From Polaromonas sp. (GTDB lineage Bacteria; Pseudomonadota; Gammaproteobacteria; Burkholderiales; Burkholderiaceae_C), in assembly GCA_013298815.1 (NCBI GenBank), contig JAAFJF010000004.1, positions 1 through 64,000 of the forward strand: a stretch of DNA of 64,000 nt. Direction: 5' to 3'. Under the pieces are notes generated by a model that did no database searches, was not told the origin of the DNA, and saw only the letters and a list, made by a program, of their open reading frames with translations. The position numbers and the translations under genes were made by a program. This document shows positions 47,952 to 56,659 of the stretch, piece after piece (within the stretch, counting starts at the first letter, position 1; each line of letters begins with the position of its first letter).

Positions 47952-48647
47952 ATGAACAAACTCACCTTACTAAAAATCGCCAGCGCTGCGCTTTTGGCCA
48001 CTGCTGGCATGGCTGCTCAAGCCGCTGGTCCAGATTGGAGTTTGATCATCACTGGGCCAGGCGTCGTTGTTCCTCCTGCGCCTGCGCAAGTAGCGCCTGT
48101 GCGTGTTGCACCTGTCGTGGTGGCACCGCCAGTGGCTATGCCACCGCCGGCTAGTACTGCTGCAGTCCAAGGACACAGAGATAATCGTGCAGACGATGGA
48201 TGGGAACGCAACCGTGATCGGGACCGTCAGTTTCAAGACCGTTTTCAAGAGCGCTTCCAAGAACGTGAACAGTATTACCTTGAGCGCGAGCGTGCTTTCC
48301 AAGCCCGCGAAGCTGCTTTTTTAGAGCGCGAGCGTCAGCGCCAACTGGTGGTTGACAATAACCGCGCAGCTGCAGCCGCCATCAACGACCGCCAAGATGC
48401 GCAGCTAGACCAAGTGGTTGATGGCGTTAACAGTGGCCGTATCACCCGTGACCAGTTCACAGCAGTTATGGCGCAGCACAAAGACATTCGCAACAAAGAG
48501 CGTGATTTCTTGAAAGACGGCTTCTTGTCACAGCCAGAATACCAAGCTTTGCAGGCCGATCTGGACCGCGTAGACCAAGCCATCCGCTTTGCAGTGCGTG
48601 GTCGCCCACAGCCACGCGAGCGTATTTATTACCCGCAAAATCGTTAA
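47952..48647 (+). CDS. Secreted Pro/Val-rich and Arg/Glu-rich coiled-coil protein
   Basis: About 231 residues. A signal peptide (LKIASAALLATAGMAAQAAG) is followed by a low-complexity region of Pro, Val and Ala (PPAPAQVAPVRVAPVVVAPP), then a charged segment of Arg, Asp, Gln and Glu with heptad-like spacing (residues 75-140) and a helical tail. I do not recognise a characterised family; it is probably periplasmic. ATG 47952 fits the signal peptide. A terminator follows 22 bases after the stop. Confidence 0.75.
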   Translation: MNKLTLLKIASAALLATAGMAAQAAGPDWSLIITGPGVVVPPAPAQVAPVRVAPVVVAPPVAMPPPASTAAVQGHRDNRADDGWERNRDRDRQFQDRFQERFQEREQYYLERERAFQAREAAFLERERQRQLVVDNNRAAAAAINDRQDAQLDQVVDGVNSGRITRDQFTAVMAQHKDIRNKERDFLKDGFLSQPEYQALQADLDRVDQAIRFAVRGRPQPRERIYYPQNR

Positions 48648-48669
48648 TTGGATTTAAGCTAGCCAGCAG

Positions 48670-48709
48670 AGCCGCAAGACCTAAAATTCTTGCGGCTTTG
48701 TTGTTTTTT
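48670..48709 (+). terminator. Rho-independent terminator before the ahcY operon
   Basis: AGCCGCAAG (48670-48678) pairs with CTTGCGGCT (48689-48697) and is followed by TTGTTGTTTTTTG. It ends the secreted-protein transcript just before the ahcY promoter. Confidence 0.9.
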
Positions 48710-48719
48710 GGTTTGTAGA

Positions 48720-48725
48720 TATAAT
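48720..48725 (+). promoter_or_regulatory. -10 element of the ahcY operon promoter
   Basis: TATAAT sits 10 bases before the riboswitch P1 stem, so transcription would begin near 48732. The best -35 candidate, TTGTTG at 48698-48703 with a 16-base spacer, lies in the T-run of the upstream terminator and is weak. Confidence 0.55.
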
Positions 48726-48733
48726 TAGGGTTA

Positions 48734-48836
48734 ATCCGAGGAGCGATGCAGTTCAAATAAGTTGAACGAGGCTCGGACAGCATGTTTGGTTGAAGCACTA
48801 AAGTTCAACGGCACTGCACCAACCGCGCTCACCCAC
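48734..48836 (+). promoter_or_regulatory. S-adenosylhomocysteine (SAH) riboswitch
   Basis: The block CCGAGGAGCGATGCAG is the hallmark 5' core of SAH riboswitches. CCGAG (48736-48740) pairs with CTCGG (48772-48776), GTTCAA with TTGAAC forms an inner stem, and the 3' block ACGGCACTGCACC then CCGCGCTCACC supplies the conserved partner of GAGCG for the pseudoknot. The element lies about 90 bases upstream of ahcY. In known cases SAH binding raises expression of ahcY and methyl-cycle genes, which fits the ahcY-tlyA-metF operon here. Confidence 0.9.
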
Positions 48837-48840
48837 TGTT

Positions 48841-48876
48841 CTGTGAGGTGAGTTCCCCCAAAGAATTTCCTCACAG
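48841..48876 (+). promoter_or_regulatory. Hairpin between riboswitch and ahcY, possible expression platform
   Basis: CTGTGAGG (48841-48848) and CCTCACAG (48869-48876) form a perfect 8-base stem with a 20-base loop. There is no T-run. The ahcY ribosome site GGAG (48917-48920) is outside it, so any switch would act through alternative pairing not visible by eye. Confidence 0.5.
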
Positions 48877-48926
48877 CCGCCGTGGTTAACCTTATCTATT
48901 TAACCTTTAAATATTTGGAGTGAGCT

Positions 48927-50471
48927 ATGAAGCCTCAAGCAAAGTCATCGAAATCAAAAACTACTGCTGAGAAAAAAACAGCACCAAAATCAACCAAGCC
49001 AGCTGTAACAGCTAAAGCTTTGGTAGATGCCGTCGTCGCAGCTGCCAAGCAAGACTACGCCGTTGCAGACATGAGCCTTGCTGCTTTTGGCCGCAAAGAA
49101 CTGAACATCGCAGAGACAGAAATGCCAGGCTTGATGTCTATCCGTGAAGAGTTCGCCAAAGCACAGCCGCTCAAAGGCGCGCGTATCACTGGCTCTTTGC
49201 ACATGACGATTCAAACCGCTGTGTTGGTTGAGACATTGCAAGCTTTGGGTGCTGAAGTGCGCTGGGCTTCATGCAATATTTTCTCGACACAGGACCACGC
49301 TGCTGCCGCTTTGGTCGCTGCTGGCACACCAGTATTTGCCTACAAAGGCATGAGCTTGGACGTGTACTGGGATTACACCCACCGCATTTTTGAATTCACC
49401 GGCAAAAAAGGCACAGCTGGCGAAGGTCCAAACATGATTTTGGACGACGGTGGCGATGCTACTTTGTTGATGCATTTGGGCACACAGGCTGAGAAAGACC
49501 TCAAAGTCATCTCTAAGCCAGGCAGCGAAGAAGAAATTTGCCTTTTCAACGCCATCAAAGCCAAACTGAAAGTTGACCCAACTTGGTACAGCCGCCGCCT
49601 GAAAAACATCTTGGGCGTGACGGAAGAAACGACCACTGGCGTGTTGCGTTTGAACGAAATGTCTGCCAAGGGCACTTTGAAAATTCGCGCTATCAACGTT
49701 AACGATTCAGTGACCAAGTCAAAATTTGACAACTTGTACGGCTGCCGCGAATCTTTGGTTGACGCGATCAAACGCGCTACCGACGTGATGATTGCCGGCA
49801 AAATTGCTGTGGTTGCAGGCTACGGCGACGTGGGTAAAGGTTCAGCACAAGCACTGCGCGCTTTGAGCGCACAAGTGTGGGTGACTGAAGTCGACCCGAT
49901 CAACGCTCTGCAAGCCGCGATGGAGGGCTACAAAGTCGTGACCATGGAATACGCCGCTGACAAGTGCGACATTTTTGTATCCGCCACCGGTAACAAAAAC
50001 GTCATCACCTACAAGCACATGGACGCGATGAAAAACAACGCCATTGTCTGCAACATTGGCCATTTTGACAACGAAATCGATGTTGCATCACTCGCCAAAT
50101 GCAAGTGGGAAGAGATCAAGCCACAAGTTGACCACGTAATTTTCCCGAAATCTGGCAAGAAAGCTGCCAAGCGCATCATCTTGTTGGCACAAGGTCGTTT
50201 GGTGAACTTGGGCTGTGGTACAGGCCACCCAAGCTTTGTGATGTCTTCCAGCTTTGCGAACCAAACGATTGCACAAATCGAGTTGTTCACCAAGCCAAAA
50301 GATTACAAAGTGGGCCAAGTGTATGTTTTACCTAAGCATTTGGACGAAAAAGTTGCTCGCTTGCACCTGAAAAAGGTAGGCGCTGTGTTGACTGAGTTGA
50401 CCACAGAGCAAGCTGACTACATTGGCGTGAGCAAATCAGGCCCGTATAAGGCTGATACATACCGTTATTAA
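48927..50471 (+). CDS. ahcY: Adenosylhomocysteinase (SAH hydrolase)
   Basis: A 514-residue enzyme that splits SAH to adenosine and homocysteine. The NAD-binding motif [17 protein letters not shown] is near residue 294, substrate residues occur in [11 protein letters not shown] and [11 protein letters not shown], and the C terminus ends [12 protein letters not shown] as in the family. The first 40 residues are a Lys/Ala/Thr-rich extension ([17 protein letters not shown]) not needed for the core. The start has TTGGAGTGAGCT upstream and is under the SAH riboswitch. Confidence 0.97.
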   Translation: MKPQAKSSKSKTTAEKKTAPKSTKPAVTAKALVDAVVAAAKQDYAVADMSLAAFGRKELNIAETEMPGLMSIREEFAKAQPLKGARITGSLHMTIQTAVLVETLQALGAEVRWASCNIFSTQDHAAAALVAAGTPVFAYKGMSLDVYWDYTHRIFEFTGKKGTAGEGPNMILDDGGDATLLMHLGTQAEKDLKVISKPGSEEEICLFNAIKAKLKVDPTWYSRRLKNILGVTEETTTGVLRLNEMSAKGTLKIRAINVNDSVTKSKFDNLYGCRESLVDAIKRATDVMIAGKIAVVAGYGDVGKGSAQALRALSAQVWVTEVDPINALQAAMEGYKVVTMEYAADKCDIFVSATGNKNVITYKHMDAMKNNAIVCNIGHFDNEIDVASLAKCKWEEIKPQVDHVIFPKSGKKAAKRIILLAQGRLVNLGCGTGHPSFVMSSSFANQTIAQIELFTKPKDYKVGQVYVLPKHLDEKVARLHLKKVGAVLTELTTEQADYIGVSKSGPYKADTYRY

Positions 50472-50512
50472 TTAGTATTCATTGACGTTTTAAACAAACT
50501 TTAAACGTTAAT

Positions 50513-50570
50513 ATTTGCTATACTTATAATAGCGCTACTGGCAATAAAAATGCTGGATAGCGCTATTTTT
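50513..50570 (+). repeat. Dispersed repeat, copy 10, diverged (intergenic, ahcY-tlyA)
   Basis: Reads TTTGCTATACTTATAATAGC, then GCTACTGGCAATAAAAATG, then CTGGATAGCGCTATT. The 5' hairpin and the general spacing are kept, and the right half has extra changes. It sits 20 bases before tlyA. Confidence 0.75.
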
Positions 50571-50590
50571 ACCTCTAAGACTACTATTTA

Positions 50591-51664
50591 ATGCGTGCAG
50601 ATCAACTTCTTGTCCAACGTGGCTTAGCCAGCACCCGCGCACAAGCGCAGCGGCTCATTGCCAGCGGTGTGCAATGGCTCAAACTGGGTCACCACCACAC
50701 CGCGCAAGGGGCGATGACAGGCGCTGAAATCGGCGCTGCCAGCAGCTCTGGCTCCGCACTCTATTGGCAACGCATCGCCAAAAACGGCGACATTTTGCCC
50801 GATGACGCGCAAATTGAGTTGCTCAACGATGCTGAAGCCCGCTACGTCTCGCGCGGTGGTTTGAAGCTTGAAGGTGCTCTACAAGCGCTTGGTTTATCTG
50901 TCAAAGACGCAACGTGCTTAGACGTGGGTCAATCTACTGGCGGGTTTACTGATTGCCTGCTCCAACAAAGCGCAGCACGCGTTGTGGGCATTGACGTTGG
51001 ATTTGGGCAGTTGCATGACAAGCTGCGCTCGGACGAACGCGTTTTGTGTTTCGAGCGCGTGAATGCGCGTGAGCCTGGAGTGATTGCAGCTGAAATTGCT
51101 AAGCTATTGGCTGGTGAAGATGAGGGAGAAGGCGACGATTTTGGTTCCGCGTTTGACGATGATAACTACGATGATGCCGAATTCACTCCTAAAAACATAG
51201 CTACACAGGCAATAAATACGCTGGCTAACATATCAAATGCTGAGGTAAATAGCGATATTTTTGAGCCTGAATTCGTAGCCGAATTCGATTTCATCGTGGG
51301 CGACCTGTCGTTCATCTCTCAAACCCTCGTCTTACCCGCTATTGCGCCACTGTTAAAACCCAACGGCTGCTTGGTGATGTTAGTCAAACCGCAGTTTGAG
51401 CTGAATTTTGGTCAAGTCGGCAAAGGCGGCATCGTGCGCGAAGCGACTTTGTATGAGCAAGTTGAAAAGCGTGTACGCGATGCTTATGCAGAACAAGGTT
51501 TGACCGTTCACGCTTGGCTAGAGTCACCCATTCAAGGTGGTGACGGCAACCGCGAGTTTTTTATCCATGCTTCTAAAATAACAGCAGAGGTAAAAACCAA
51601 AGTCTCGACCACTGCAGCCACTAAAGTAAACGCAAAACCAAAAGTTATAGCTAAAACAAAATAA
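50591..51664 (+). CDS. TlyA-family RNA methyltransferase with acidic insertion
   Basis: A 357-residue protein; TlyA-family rRNA 2'-O-methyltransferases usually have 240-270. The N-terminal S4 domain (MRADQLLVQRGLASTRAQAQ) and the FtsJ-like domain (YVSRGGLKLEGAL, CLDVGQSTGGFTDCLL, KPQFE) are present. Between about residues 176 and 234 there is an acidic low-complexity insertion (GEDEGEGDDFGSAFDDDNYD) followed by a segment encoded by the dispersed repeat. A Lys/Ala/Thr-rich tail ends the protein. It probably methylates rRNA and lies between ahcY and metF. Confidence 0.88.
   Translation: MRADQLLVQRGLASTRAQAQRLIASGVQWLKLGHHHTAQGAMTGAEIGAASSSGSALYWQRIAKNGDILPDDAQIELLNDAEARYVSRGGLKLEGALQALGLSVKDATCLDVGQSTGGFTDCLLQQSAARVVGIDVGFGQLHDKLRSDERVLCFERVNAREPGVIAAEIAKLLAGEDEGEGDDFGSAFDDDNYDDAEFTPKNIATQAINTLANISNAEVNSDIFEPEFVAEFDFIVGDLSFISQTLVLPAIAPLLKPNGCLVMLVKPQFELNFGQVGKGGIVREATLYEQVEKRVRDAYAEQGLTVHAWLESPIQGGDGNREFFIHASKITAEVKTKVSTTAATKVNAKPKVIAKTK
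51196..51229 (+). repeat. Dispersed repeat, copy 11, partial (inside tlyA)
   Basis: Reads CATAGCTACACAGGCAATAA, continuing ATACGCTGGCTAAC. It matches the consensus from the second hairpin half to the end. It is read in frame as IATQAINTLAN within the insertion of the TlyA-like protein. Confidence 0.85.
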
Positions 51665-51686
51665 GACAACTTTGAGAAAAATCAGT

Positions 51687-52520
51687 ATGACAACTAATTT
51701 GCCAATCAGTTTAGAGTTTTTTCCTCCTAAAACGCCCGAAGGTTTTGAGAAGCTGCGCGTGGTACGCCAAGCTTTGTACCCTTTGAAACCCCAGTTTTGC
51801 TCCGTCACTTTCGGCGCAGGCGGATCGACGCAAGCTGGCACGTTTGGCACGGTCAATGAAATTTTGGCTGAAGGCGTGGACGCTGCGTCGCACTTCTCGT
51901 GCGTAGGGGCAACCAAAGCCACGGTACGCGAGCAATTGGCAGAGTTACGCGCCAATGGCGTGAAACGCTTGGTAGCGCTACGCGGTGACTTACCTAGTGG
52001 CTATGGCGCGGGTGGTGAGTTTCACTACGCCAGCGACTTGGTCGAATTCATCCGTGCTGAAACTGGCGATGCGTTTCACATCGAGGTTGCCAGCTACCCA
52101 GAAATTCACCCGCAGGCCAAATCGCCAGAAGCGGATATGCAGGCCTTTGTCACCAAGGTCAAAGCGGGTGCGGATTCGTCTATCACCCAGTATTTTTATA
52201 ACGCGGCAGCCTACTTTCACTTCATGGAAGAGTGCGCCAAACACAACATCACTATTCCGGTGATTCCTGGCATCATGCCCATCACCAGCTCGACGCAGCT
52301 GATGCGCTTTTCAGACGCTTGTGGCGCAGAGATTCCACGCTGGATTCGTCTGCGTTTGAACGCTTTTGGCGACGATACCGCCTCTATCAAAGCCTTTGGC
52401 TTGGATGTAGTGACCAGCTTGTGCGAAGAGCTGATCAAAGGCGGTGCGCCAGCGATTCACTTTTACACCATGAACCAAAGCGCTCCGACCTTAGCGCTTT
52501 GTAAAAACTTGGGGCTATAA
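51687..52520 (+). CDS. metF: 5,10-methylenetetrahydrofolate reductase
   Basis: A 277-residue FAD enzyme that makes 5-methyl-THF for methionine synthesis. The start ISLEFFPPKTPEGFEKL with the catalytic Glu, VTFGAGGSTQAGT, RGDLPSG, and TQYFYNAAAYFHFMEEC are typical. The ATG at 51687 is preferred over an upstream in-frame TTG at 51672. With ahcY it closes the methyl cycle under the SAH riboswitch. Confidence 0.96.
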   Translation: MTTNLPISLEFFPPKTPEGFEKLRVVRQALYPLKPQFCSVTFGAGGSTQAGTFGTVNEILAEGVDAASHFSCVGATKATVREQLAELRANGVKRLVALRGDLPSGYGAGGEFHYASDLVEFIRAETGDAFHIEVASYPEIHPQAKSPEADMQAFVTKVKAGADSSITQYFYNAAAYFHFMEECAKHNITIPVIPGIMPITSSTQLMRFSDACGAEIPRWIRLRLNAFGDDTASIKAFGLDVVTSLCEELIKGGAPAIHFYTMNQSAPTLALCKNLGL

Positions 52521-52580
52521 CTTGGGGCTATTGCTAGCCTAAGTCTACTCAGCCTGTTGCGAGTCCATTAAACTCGCGAT

Positions 52581-53477
52581 ATGGCTACCAATCTAAACGG
52601 GCAACTTGTCGTTGCCATTTCATCCCGCGCTTTGTTCGACTTTGAGCAAGAGAACGAGGTTTTTGAACAAGGCGATGACCGCGCTTATATGGACTTGCAG
52701 TTGTCCAAACTGGACGAACCCGCCAAACCTGGCGTAGCTTTTTCATTGGTTCAGAAGCTGCTGGCGTTCAATTCAGGCGATATCAAGAGGGTAGAAGTTG
52801 TCATCTTGTCGCGCAATGACCCTGTCTCTGGCATGCGGGTTTTCAGGTCGGCGCAGCATTATGGGCTCAACGTGCAACGCGGTACTTTCACCCGTGGCCA
52901 GCCGCCGTGGCGCTACCTCAAACCTCTGCATGCTAATTTGTTTTTATCCACGCATTTGAGCGACGTACGCGCCGCGCTAGAAGCTGGCGTACCCGCAGCG
53001 CAGGTGTACCCGCAATCTACCCACGCCAGCAGCGCGCATCCCAACGAAGTGCGCATCGCTTTTGACGGTGACGCTGTGCTTTTCAGCGACGAGGCTGAGC
53101 GTGTTTTTCAAGAACAAGGTTTATCAGCCTTCCAACAGCACGAAAAAGACAACGCCAACTTGCCACTAAGCGGTGGCCCGTTCAAACCGCTGCTTGAAGC
53201 CCTGCACCGTTTACAGCAAGAAGGCACACCAACCATGCGGCTACGCACCGCCCTCGTCACCGCCCGTAGCGCACCCGCGCATGAGCGAGCGATTCGTACC
53301 TTGATGAATTGGGACATCGAAGTGGATGAAGCTATGTTTTTGGGCGGTTTGGCCAAGGGTGAGTTTTTACGTGAATTTGAACCAGACTTTTTCTTTGACG
53401 ACCAAACCGGCCATGTCAATTCTGCCGCCATGCATGTGCCATCTGGGCATGTGGCCAGTGGTGTGTCAAACAACTGA
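52581..53477 (+). CDS. 5'-nucleotidase (cN-I type, PF06189)
   Basis: A 298-residue cytosolic nucleotidase. The N-terminal ISSRALFDFEQENEVFEQG and the central VRIAFDGDAVLFSDEAERV (catalytic Asp pair), then GPFKPLLEALHRLQ, match the family; a C-terminal FFDDQTGHV follows. It dephosphorylates nucleoside monophosphates. The start ATG has no Shine-Dalgarno and a weak -10-like TAAACT ends 6 bases upstream. An adenosine-linked role next to ahcY is possible but unproven. Confidence 0.87.
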   Translation: MATNLNGQLVVAISSRALFDFEQENEVFEQGDDRAYMDLQLSKLDEPAKPGVAFSLVQKLLAFNSGDIKRVEVVILSRNDPVSGMRVFRSAQHYGLNVQRGTFTRGQPPWRYLKPLHANLFLSTHLSDVRAALEAGVPAAQVYPQSTHASSAHPNEVRIAFDGDAVLFSDEAERVFQEQGLSAFQQHEKDNANLPLSGGPFKPLLEALHRLQQEGTPTMRLRTALVTARSAPAHERAIRTLMNWDIEVDEAMFLGGLAKGEFLREFEPDFFFDDQTGHVNSAAMHVPSGHVASGVSNN

Positions 53478-53510
53478 ACGCACTAAATCATCACTTTTAG
53501 AGGAACTGAA

Positions 53511-55316
53511 ATGCAGTTATTTGCGAAATTTCAATCGTTCAAGGCCTTCGTCCAACGCGTTGTCAAATTGGCAATGCCTTACTTTCAGTCTGATCAAAAA
53601 TGGCAAGCGCGCAGTTTACTTCTGGCCATCGTACTGCTGAATTTAGCGACTGTGTACATGGCTGTGCAGTTCAACGACTGGAACGGCGTGTTTTACGATG
53701 CGCTGCAAAACAAAGACGAGCCCGTGTTTTGGAAACAGCTCACTCGCTTCACCTATCTGGCTTTTGGCAGCATTGTGATCGTGGTCTATAAGTTTTACCT
53801 CACACAAGTGCTAGAAATGCGTTGGCGGCAGTGGATGACGACCTATTATTTACAGCGCTGGCTAAGCAACCAAACTTTTTACAAGCTAGAGCTCACGCGT
53901 TTTACAACGCTTGCGGGGGTTGACCAGAACTCTATCAATACCGACAACCCAGACCAACGGATCTCGGAAGACGTGAACCAGTTCACCACGCAGACGATTT
54001 CGTTGTGCATGGGTTTACTCAATTCTGTAGTTACTTTGGTTAGTTTTGTAGGTATTCTTTGGGGGCTCTCTGGCGCATTTTCATTTGTCTTGGGCGGCAT
54101 CAGCTACACCATTCCAGGTTACATGCTTTGGGCGGCTGTGGCGTATTGCCTCGTTGGCAGTGTGCTGACGCACTACATTGGCAAATCGCAGATCAGCTTG
54201 AACTTTTTTCAACAAAAGTATGAGGCAGATTTCCGCCATCACATGGTGCGCGTGCGTGAGTACAGCGAATCTATTGCTTTAGACAAAGGCGAAAGCGTAG
54301 AGAAGACTCAGCTCGATACGCGGTTTACGACGGTCATCAGCAACTATCTAGCTCTTATCAAAGCGCAAAAGAACCTGATTTGGTTTACCAGTTTTTTTGG
54401 TCAAGCTGCTATTATTTTTCCGTTCCTCGTTGCAGCGCCGCGTTTTTTCAGCGGGGCGATTCAACTGGGGCAATTGATGCAAATTTCTAGCGCATTTGGG
54501 CAGGTGCAAAACTCGCTAAGTTGGTTTGTAGACAGCTACAGTGGTTTGGCTAGCTGGCGCGCTACAACAGACCGTTTGACCAGTTTTGACGAAAGCATGG
54601 CAAAGAGCGAAGCACTCATGGCGACACAAACCGTCAGCAGTGTCGATTCAAACAGCTTATCGACCACCGATTTAACGCTATCGCGCCCTAACGGTAAGGT
54701 GCTGCTGGCAAATGCGGCGCTCACCGCCCGTGTGGGCGATGCTATTTTGCTCAACGGCCCCTCGGGCAGCGGTAAATCGACACTATTCCGCGCCTTTGCA
54801 GGTATCTGGCCATTCAGCAAAGGGCAAATTCACATGCCTGCAAACGCGATGTTTATCCCGCAGCGACCTTACTTTCCAAACGGTTCATTGCGCGATGCAC
54901 TGGCCTACCCCGAACCAGCAGCAAAATATGACGATGCAGCGCTGCAAACAGCGCTCACAGATGCCTTGTTGCCGCAATTGGCGAATCGCTTGGACGATAA
55001 AGAAGCGTGGGGGCAAATGCTTTCAGGCGGTGAGCAGCAGCGTTTAGCCATTGCCCGTGTGTTGCTCAAAAAACCGCAATGGATTTTTGCCGATGAGGCA
55101 ACCAGTGCATTGGATGTGGAGGCTGAAAATACCCTCTATAAACGACTTATAGCCGGCGTATTACTTGCTAAAGGCGCTATTATTTCTATAGCTCATAGGC
55201 CTAGTGTCGCAGCTTTTCACAACACAACGTTGACGCTTGAAAAGGCTATTGCCACCGATGCTTCAAACGCGTCAACTGCAGCGACTTACTCGGTAGCCGC
55301 TATCCACCGGTCATAA
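53511..55316 (+). CDS. ABC transporter, fused permease and ATPase (SbmA/YddA type)
   Basis: A 601-residue exporter-like half transporter. The membrane domain (residues about 20-330) has six hydrophobic segments and the family motifs [30 protein letters not shown] and [16 protein letters not shown]. The ATPase domain has [15 protein letters not shown] near residue 420, [16 protein letters not shown] near 503 and [11 protein letters not shown] near 524. The substrate is unknown; peptides, heme or vitamin B12 derivatives are known in the family. AGAGGAA lies upstream of the start. The H-loop region is encoded by a dispersed-repeat copy, and the 3' end overlaps queC by 31 bases on the other strand. 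Confidence 0.9.
   Translation: MQLFAKFQSFKAFVQRVVKLAMPYFQSDQKWQARSLLLAIVLLNLATVYMAVQFNDWNGVFYDALQNKDEPVFWKQLTRFTYLAFGSIVIVVYKFYLTQVLEMRWRQWMTTYYLQRWLSNQTFYKLELTRFTTLAGVDQNSINTDNPDQRISEDVNQFTTQTISLCMGLLNSVVTLVSFVGILWGLSGAFSFVLGGISYTIPGYMLWAAVAYCLVGSVLTHYIGKSQISLNFFQQKYEADFRHHMVRVREYSESIALDKGESVEKTQLDTRFTTVISNYLALIKAQKNLIWFTSFFGQAAIIFPFLVAAPRFFSGAIQLGQLMQISSAFGQVQNSLSWFVDSYSGLASWRATTDRLTSFDESMAKSEALMATQTVSSVDSNSLSTTDLTLSRPNGKVLLANAALTARVGDAILLNGPSGSGKSTLFRAFAGIWPFSKGQIHMPANAMFIPQRPYFPNGSLRDALAYPEPAAKYDDAALQTALTDALLPQLANRLDDKEAWGQMLSGGEQQRLAIARVLLKKPQWIFADEATSALDVEAENTLYKRLIAGVLLAKGAIISIAHRPSVAAFHNTTLTLEKAIATDASNASTAATYSVAAIHRS
55149..55193 (-). repeat. Dispersed repeat, copy 12 (inside the ABC transporter gene)
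   Basis: The plus strand reads TAGCCGGCGTATTACTTGC, then TAAAGGCGCTATTATTTC, then TATAGC. It aligns without gaps to copy 2 at 35 of 43 bases by hand count. It encodes [16 protein letters not shown] in frame, up to the H-loop His. Confidence 0.78.
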
Positions 55317-55987
55317 CCCTTAGCTCGTAAATCGCAGGCTGGGCATTCGCCGCAGCCGTAACCCCAAGCTTGGCGATGCACACGGTCGCCAAGATAGCAG
55401 GTGTGGGTGTGTTCAATGATCAAATCGACCAAAGGCGGCCCGCCAAGGGAAGCGGCCAAGGCCCAAGTGTCGGCTTTGTCAATCCACATCAGCGGCGTTT
55501 CTATCAAAAACCGCTTGTCCATCCCTAAAGAAAGCGCCAATTGCATTGCTTTCATGGTGTCGTCGCGGCAGTCGGGATAGCCAGAAAAGTCCGTTTCGCA
55601 AACACCAGTCACCATCACTTGCAAGTCACGCCGGTAGGCCAAGGCAGCAGCCAAGGTCAAAAATAGCAGATTGCGACCTGGCACAAAGGTGTTTGGTAGT
55701 CCTGAGCTTTCCATTTTGAAAGCCACATCACGCGTCAGCGAGGTTTCACTCACCTGCCCAAGCACGCCCAAATCGAGCAAGTGGTCTTCACCCAGTTTGT
55801 GCGCCCACTGCGGGAATTGCAGCTTGATTTGCTCTAAGACACGCAGACGGGCTTCCAGCTCAACGCTGTGCCGCTGGCGATAGTCAAACGCAATCGTCTC
55901 GACACGTTCATACTTGCTCAGTGCAAGCGCTAAGCAGGTGGTGGAATCTTGACCACCGGAAAATAGAACGAGTGCGCTGGTATGCAT
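55286..55987 (-). CDS. queC: 7-cyano-7-deazaguanine synthase
   Basis: A 233-residue enzyme of queuosine synthesis that converts 7-carboxy-7-deazaguanine to preQ0. The PP-loop [15 protein letters not shown] is near residue 9. The C-terminal zinc site has four Cys in HTCYLGDRV and [14 protein letters not shown]. It is convergent with the ABC transporter, with a 31-base overlap. Confidence 0.96.
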   Translation of the reverse strand: MHTSALVLFSGGQDSTTCLALALSKYERVETIAFDYRQRHSVELEARLRVLEQIKLQFPQWAHKLGEDHLLDLGVLGQVSETSLTRDVAFKMESSGLPNTFVPGRNLLFLTLAAALAYRRDLQVMVTGVCETDFSGYPDCRDDTMKAMQLALSLGMDKRFLIETPLMWIDKADTWALAASLGGPPLVDLIIEHTHTCYLGDRVHRQAWGYGCGECPACDLRAKGYDRWIAATE

Positions 55988-56059
55988 AGGTTTGCAGAGC
56001 TTTTAAGGAAATACTGATTTAAAAGCTTAATTTTAAACCCACCATTACACTTGATCACT

Positions 56060-56659
56060 ATGAGTAACTGCCTCAATCGCAACATCAGTCCTATCGTCCT
56101 GTCGACCACGCTGAACATACCCGAACCTACCGCTCGGCTAAACGCCGATTGGGAGCGCGACATAGCTTCGCAATTATGTTTAGAAGTTGGCGACGTAAAA
56201 GAACTGTCCTTAGCCAGAACACGATTACGTTGGGATGGCTTTGAACCATGTTTACAAGCCATGGCGAATTGGACACATGATGTGGGTCTGCAAGATGTAC
56301 TGAGCAACGCTGACATGGCACTGATGGCATGCCGTGGCGCAAGGTATCACCATGATGCCGAGCAATATGGTGGATCAGCCTTTTGCAATCTCTTTTTGAG
56401 TGAAGACAAAAGCTTAGATTTACATTTTCCGCATGCTGGGCTGCGAATTCCATTGACCAGAGGCACGGCAGTTATTTTCGATACAGGTCAGACCCATGCA
56501 GTAGTCAAGCGCAGCAGCAACGGCTTTAATGAGGCCGACTTCCCATCTGGCAGTGATTGCTCGCTCGTTTTTTTAACCTGGGAGCTGCCTCTTGAGAGCA
56601 CCGTGGTCAAGAAAACAGGTGTCGCAAAAGCACTGCAGATTGCATTTACTCCACGGTGA
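56060..56659 (+). CDS. 2-oxoglutarate/Fe(II) oxygenase-like protein
   Basis: About 199 residues. The double-stranded beta-helix shows an HxD pair in [12 protein letters not shown] near residue 94 and the distal His in [13 protein letters not shown] near residue 139, with the Arg/Lys expected to bind 2-oxoglutarate. It probably hydroxylates a small molecule or protein; the substrate is unknown. The ATG at 56060 is used, with an in-frame TTG at 56051 possible. It ends convergently inside the 3' end of glmS (14-base overlap). Confidence 0.75.
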   Translation: MSNCLNRNISPIVLSTTLNIPEPTARLNADWERDIASQLCLEVGDVKELSLARTRLRWDGFEPCLQAMANWTHDVGLQDVLSNADMALMACRGARYHHDAEQYGGSAFCNLFLSEDKSLDLHFPHAGLRIPLTRGTAVIFDTGQTHAVVKRSSNGFNEADFPSGSDCSLVFLTWELPLESTVVKKTGVAKALQIAFTPR

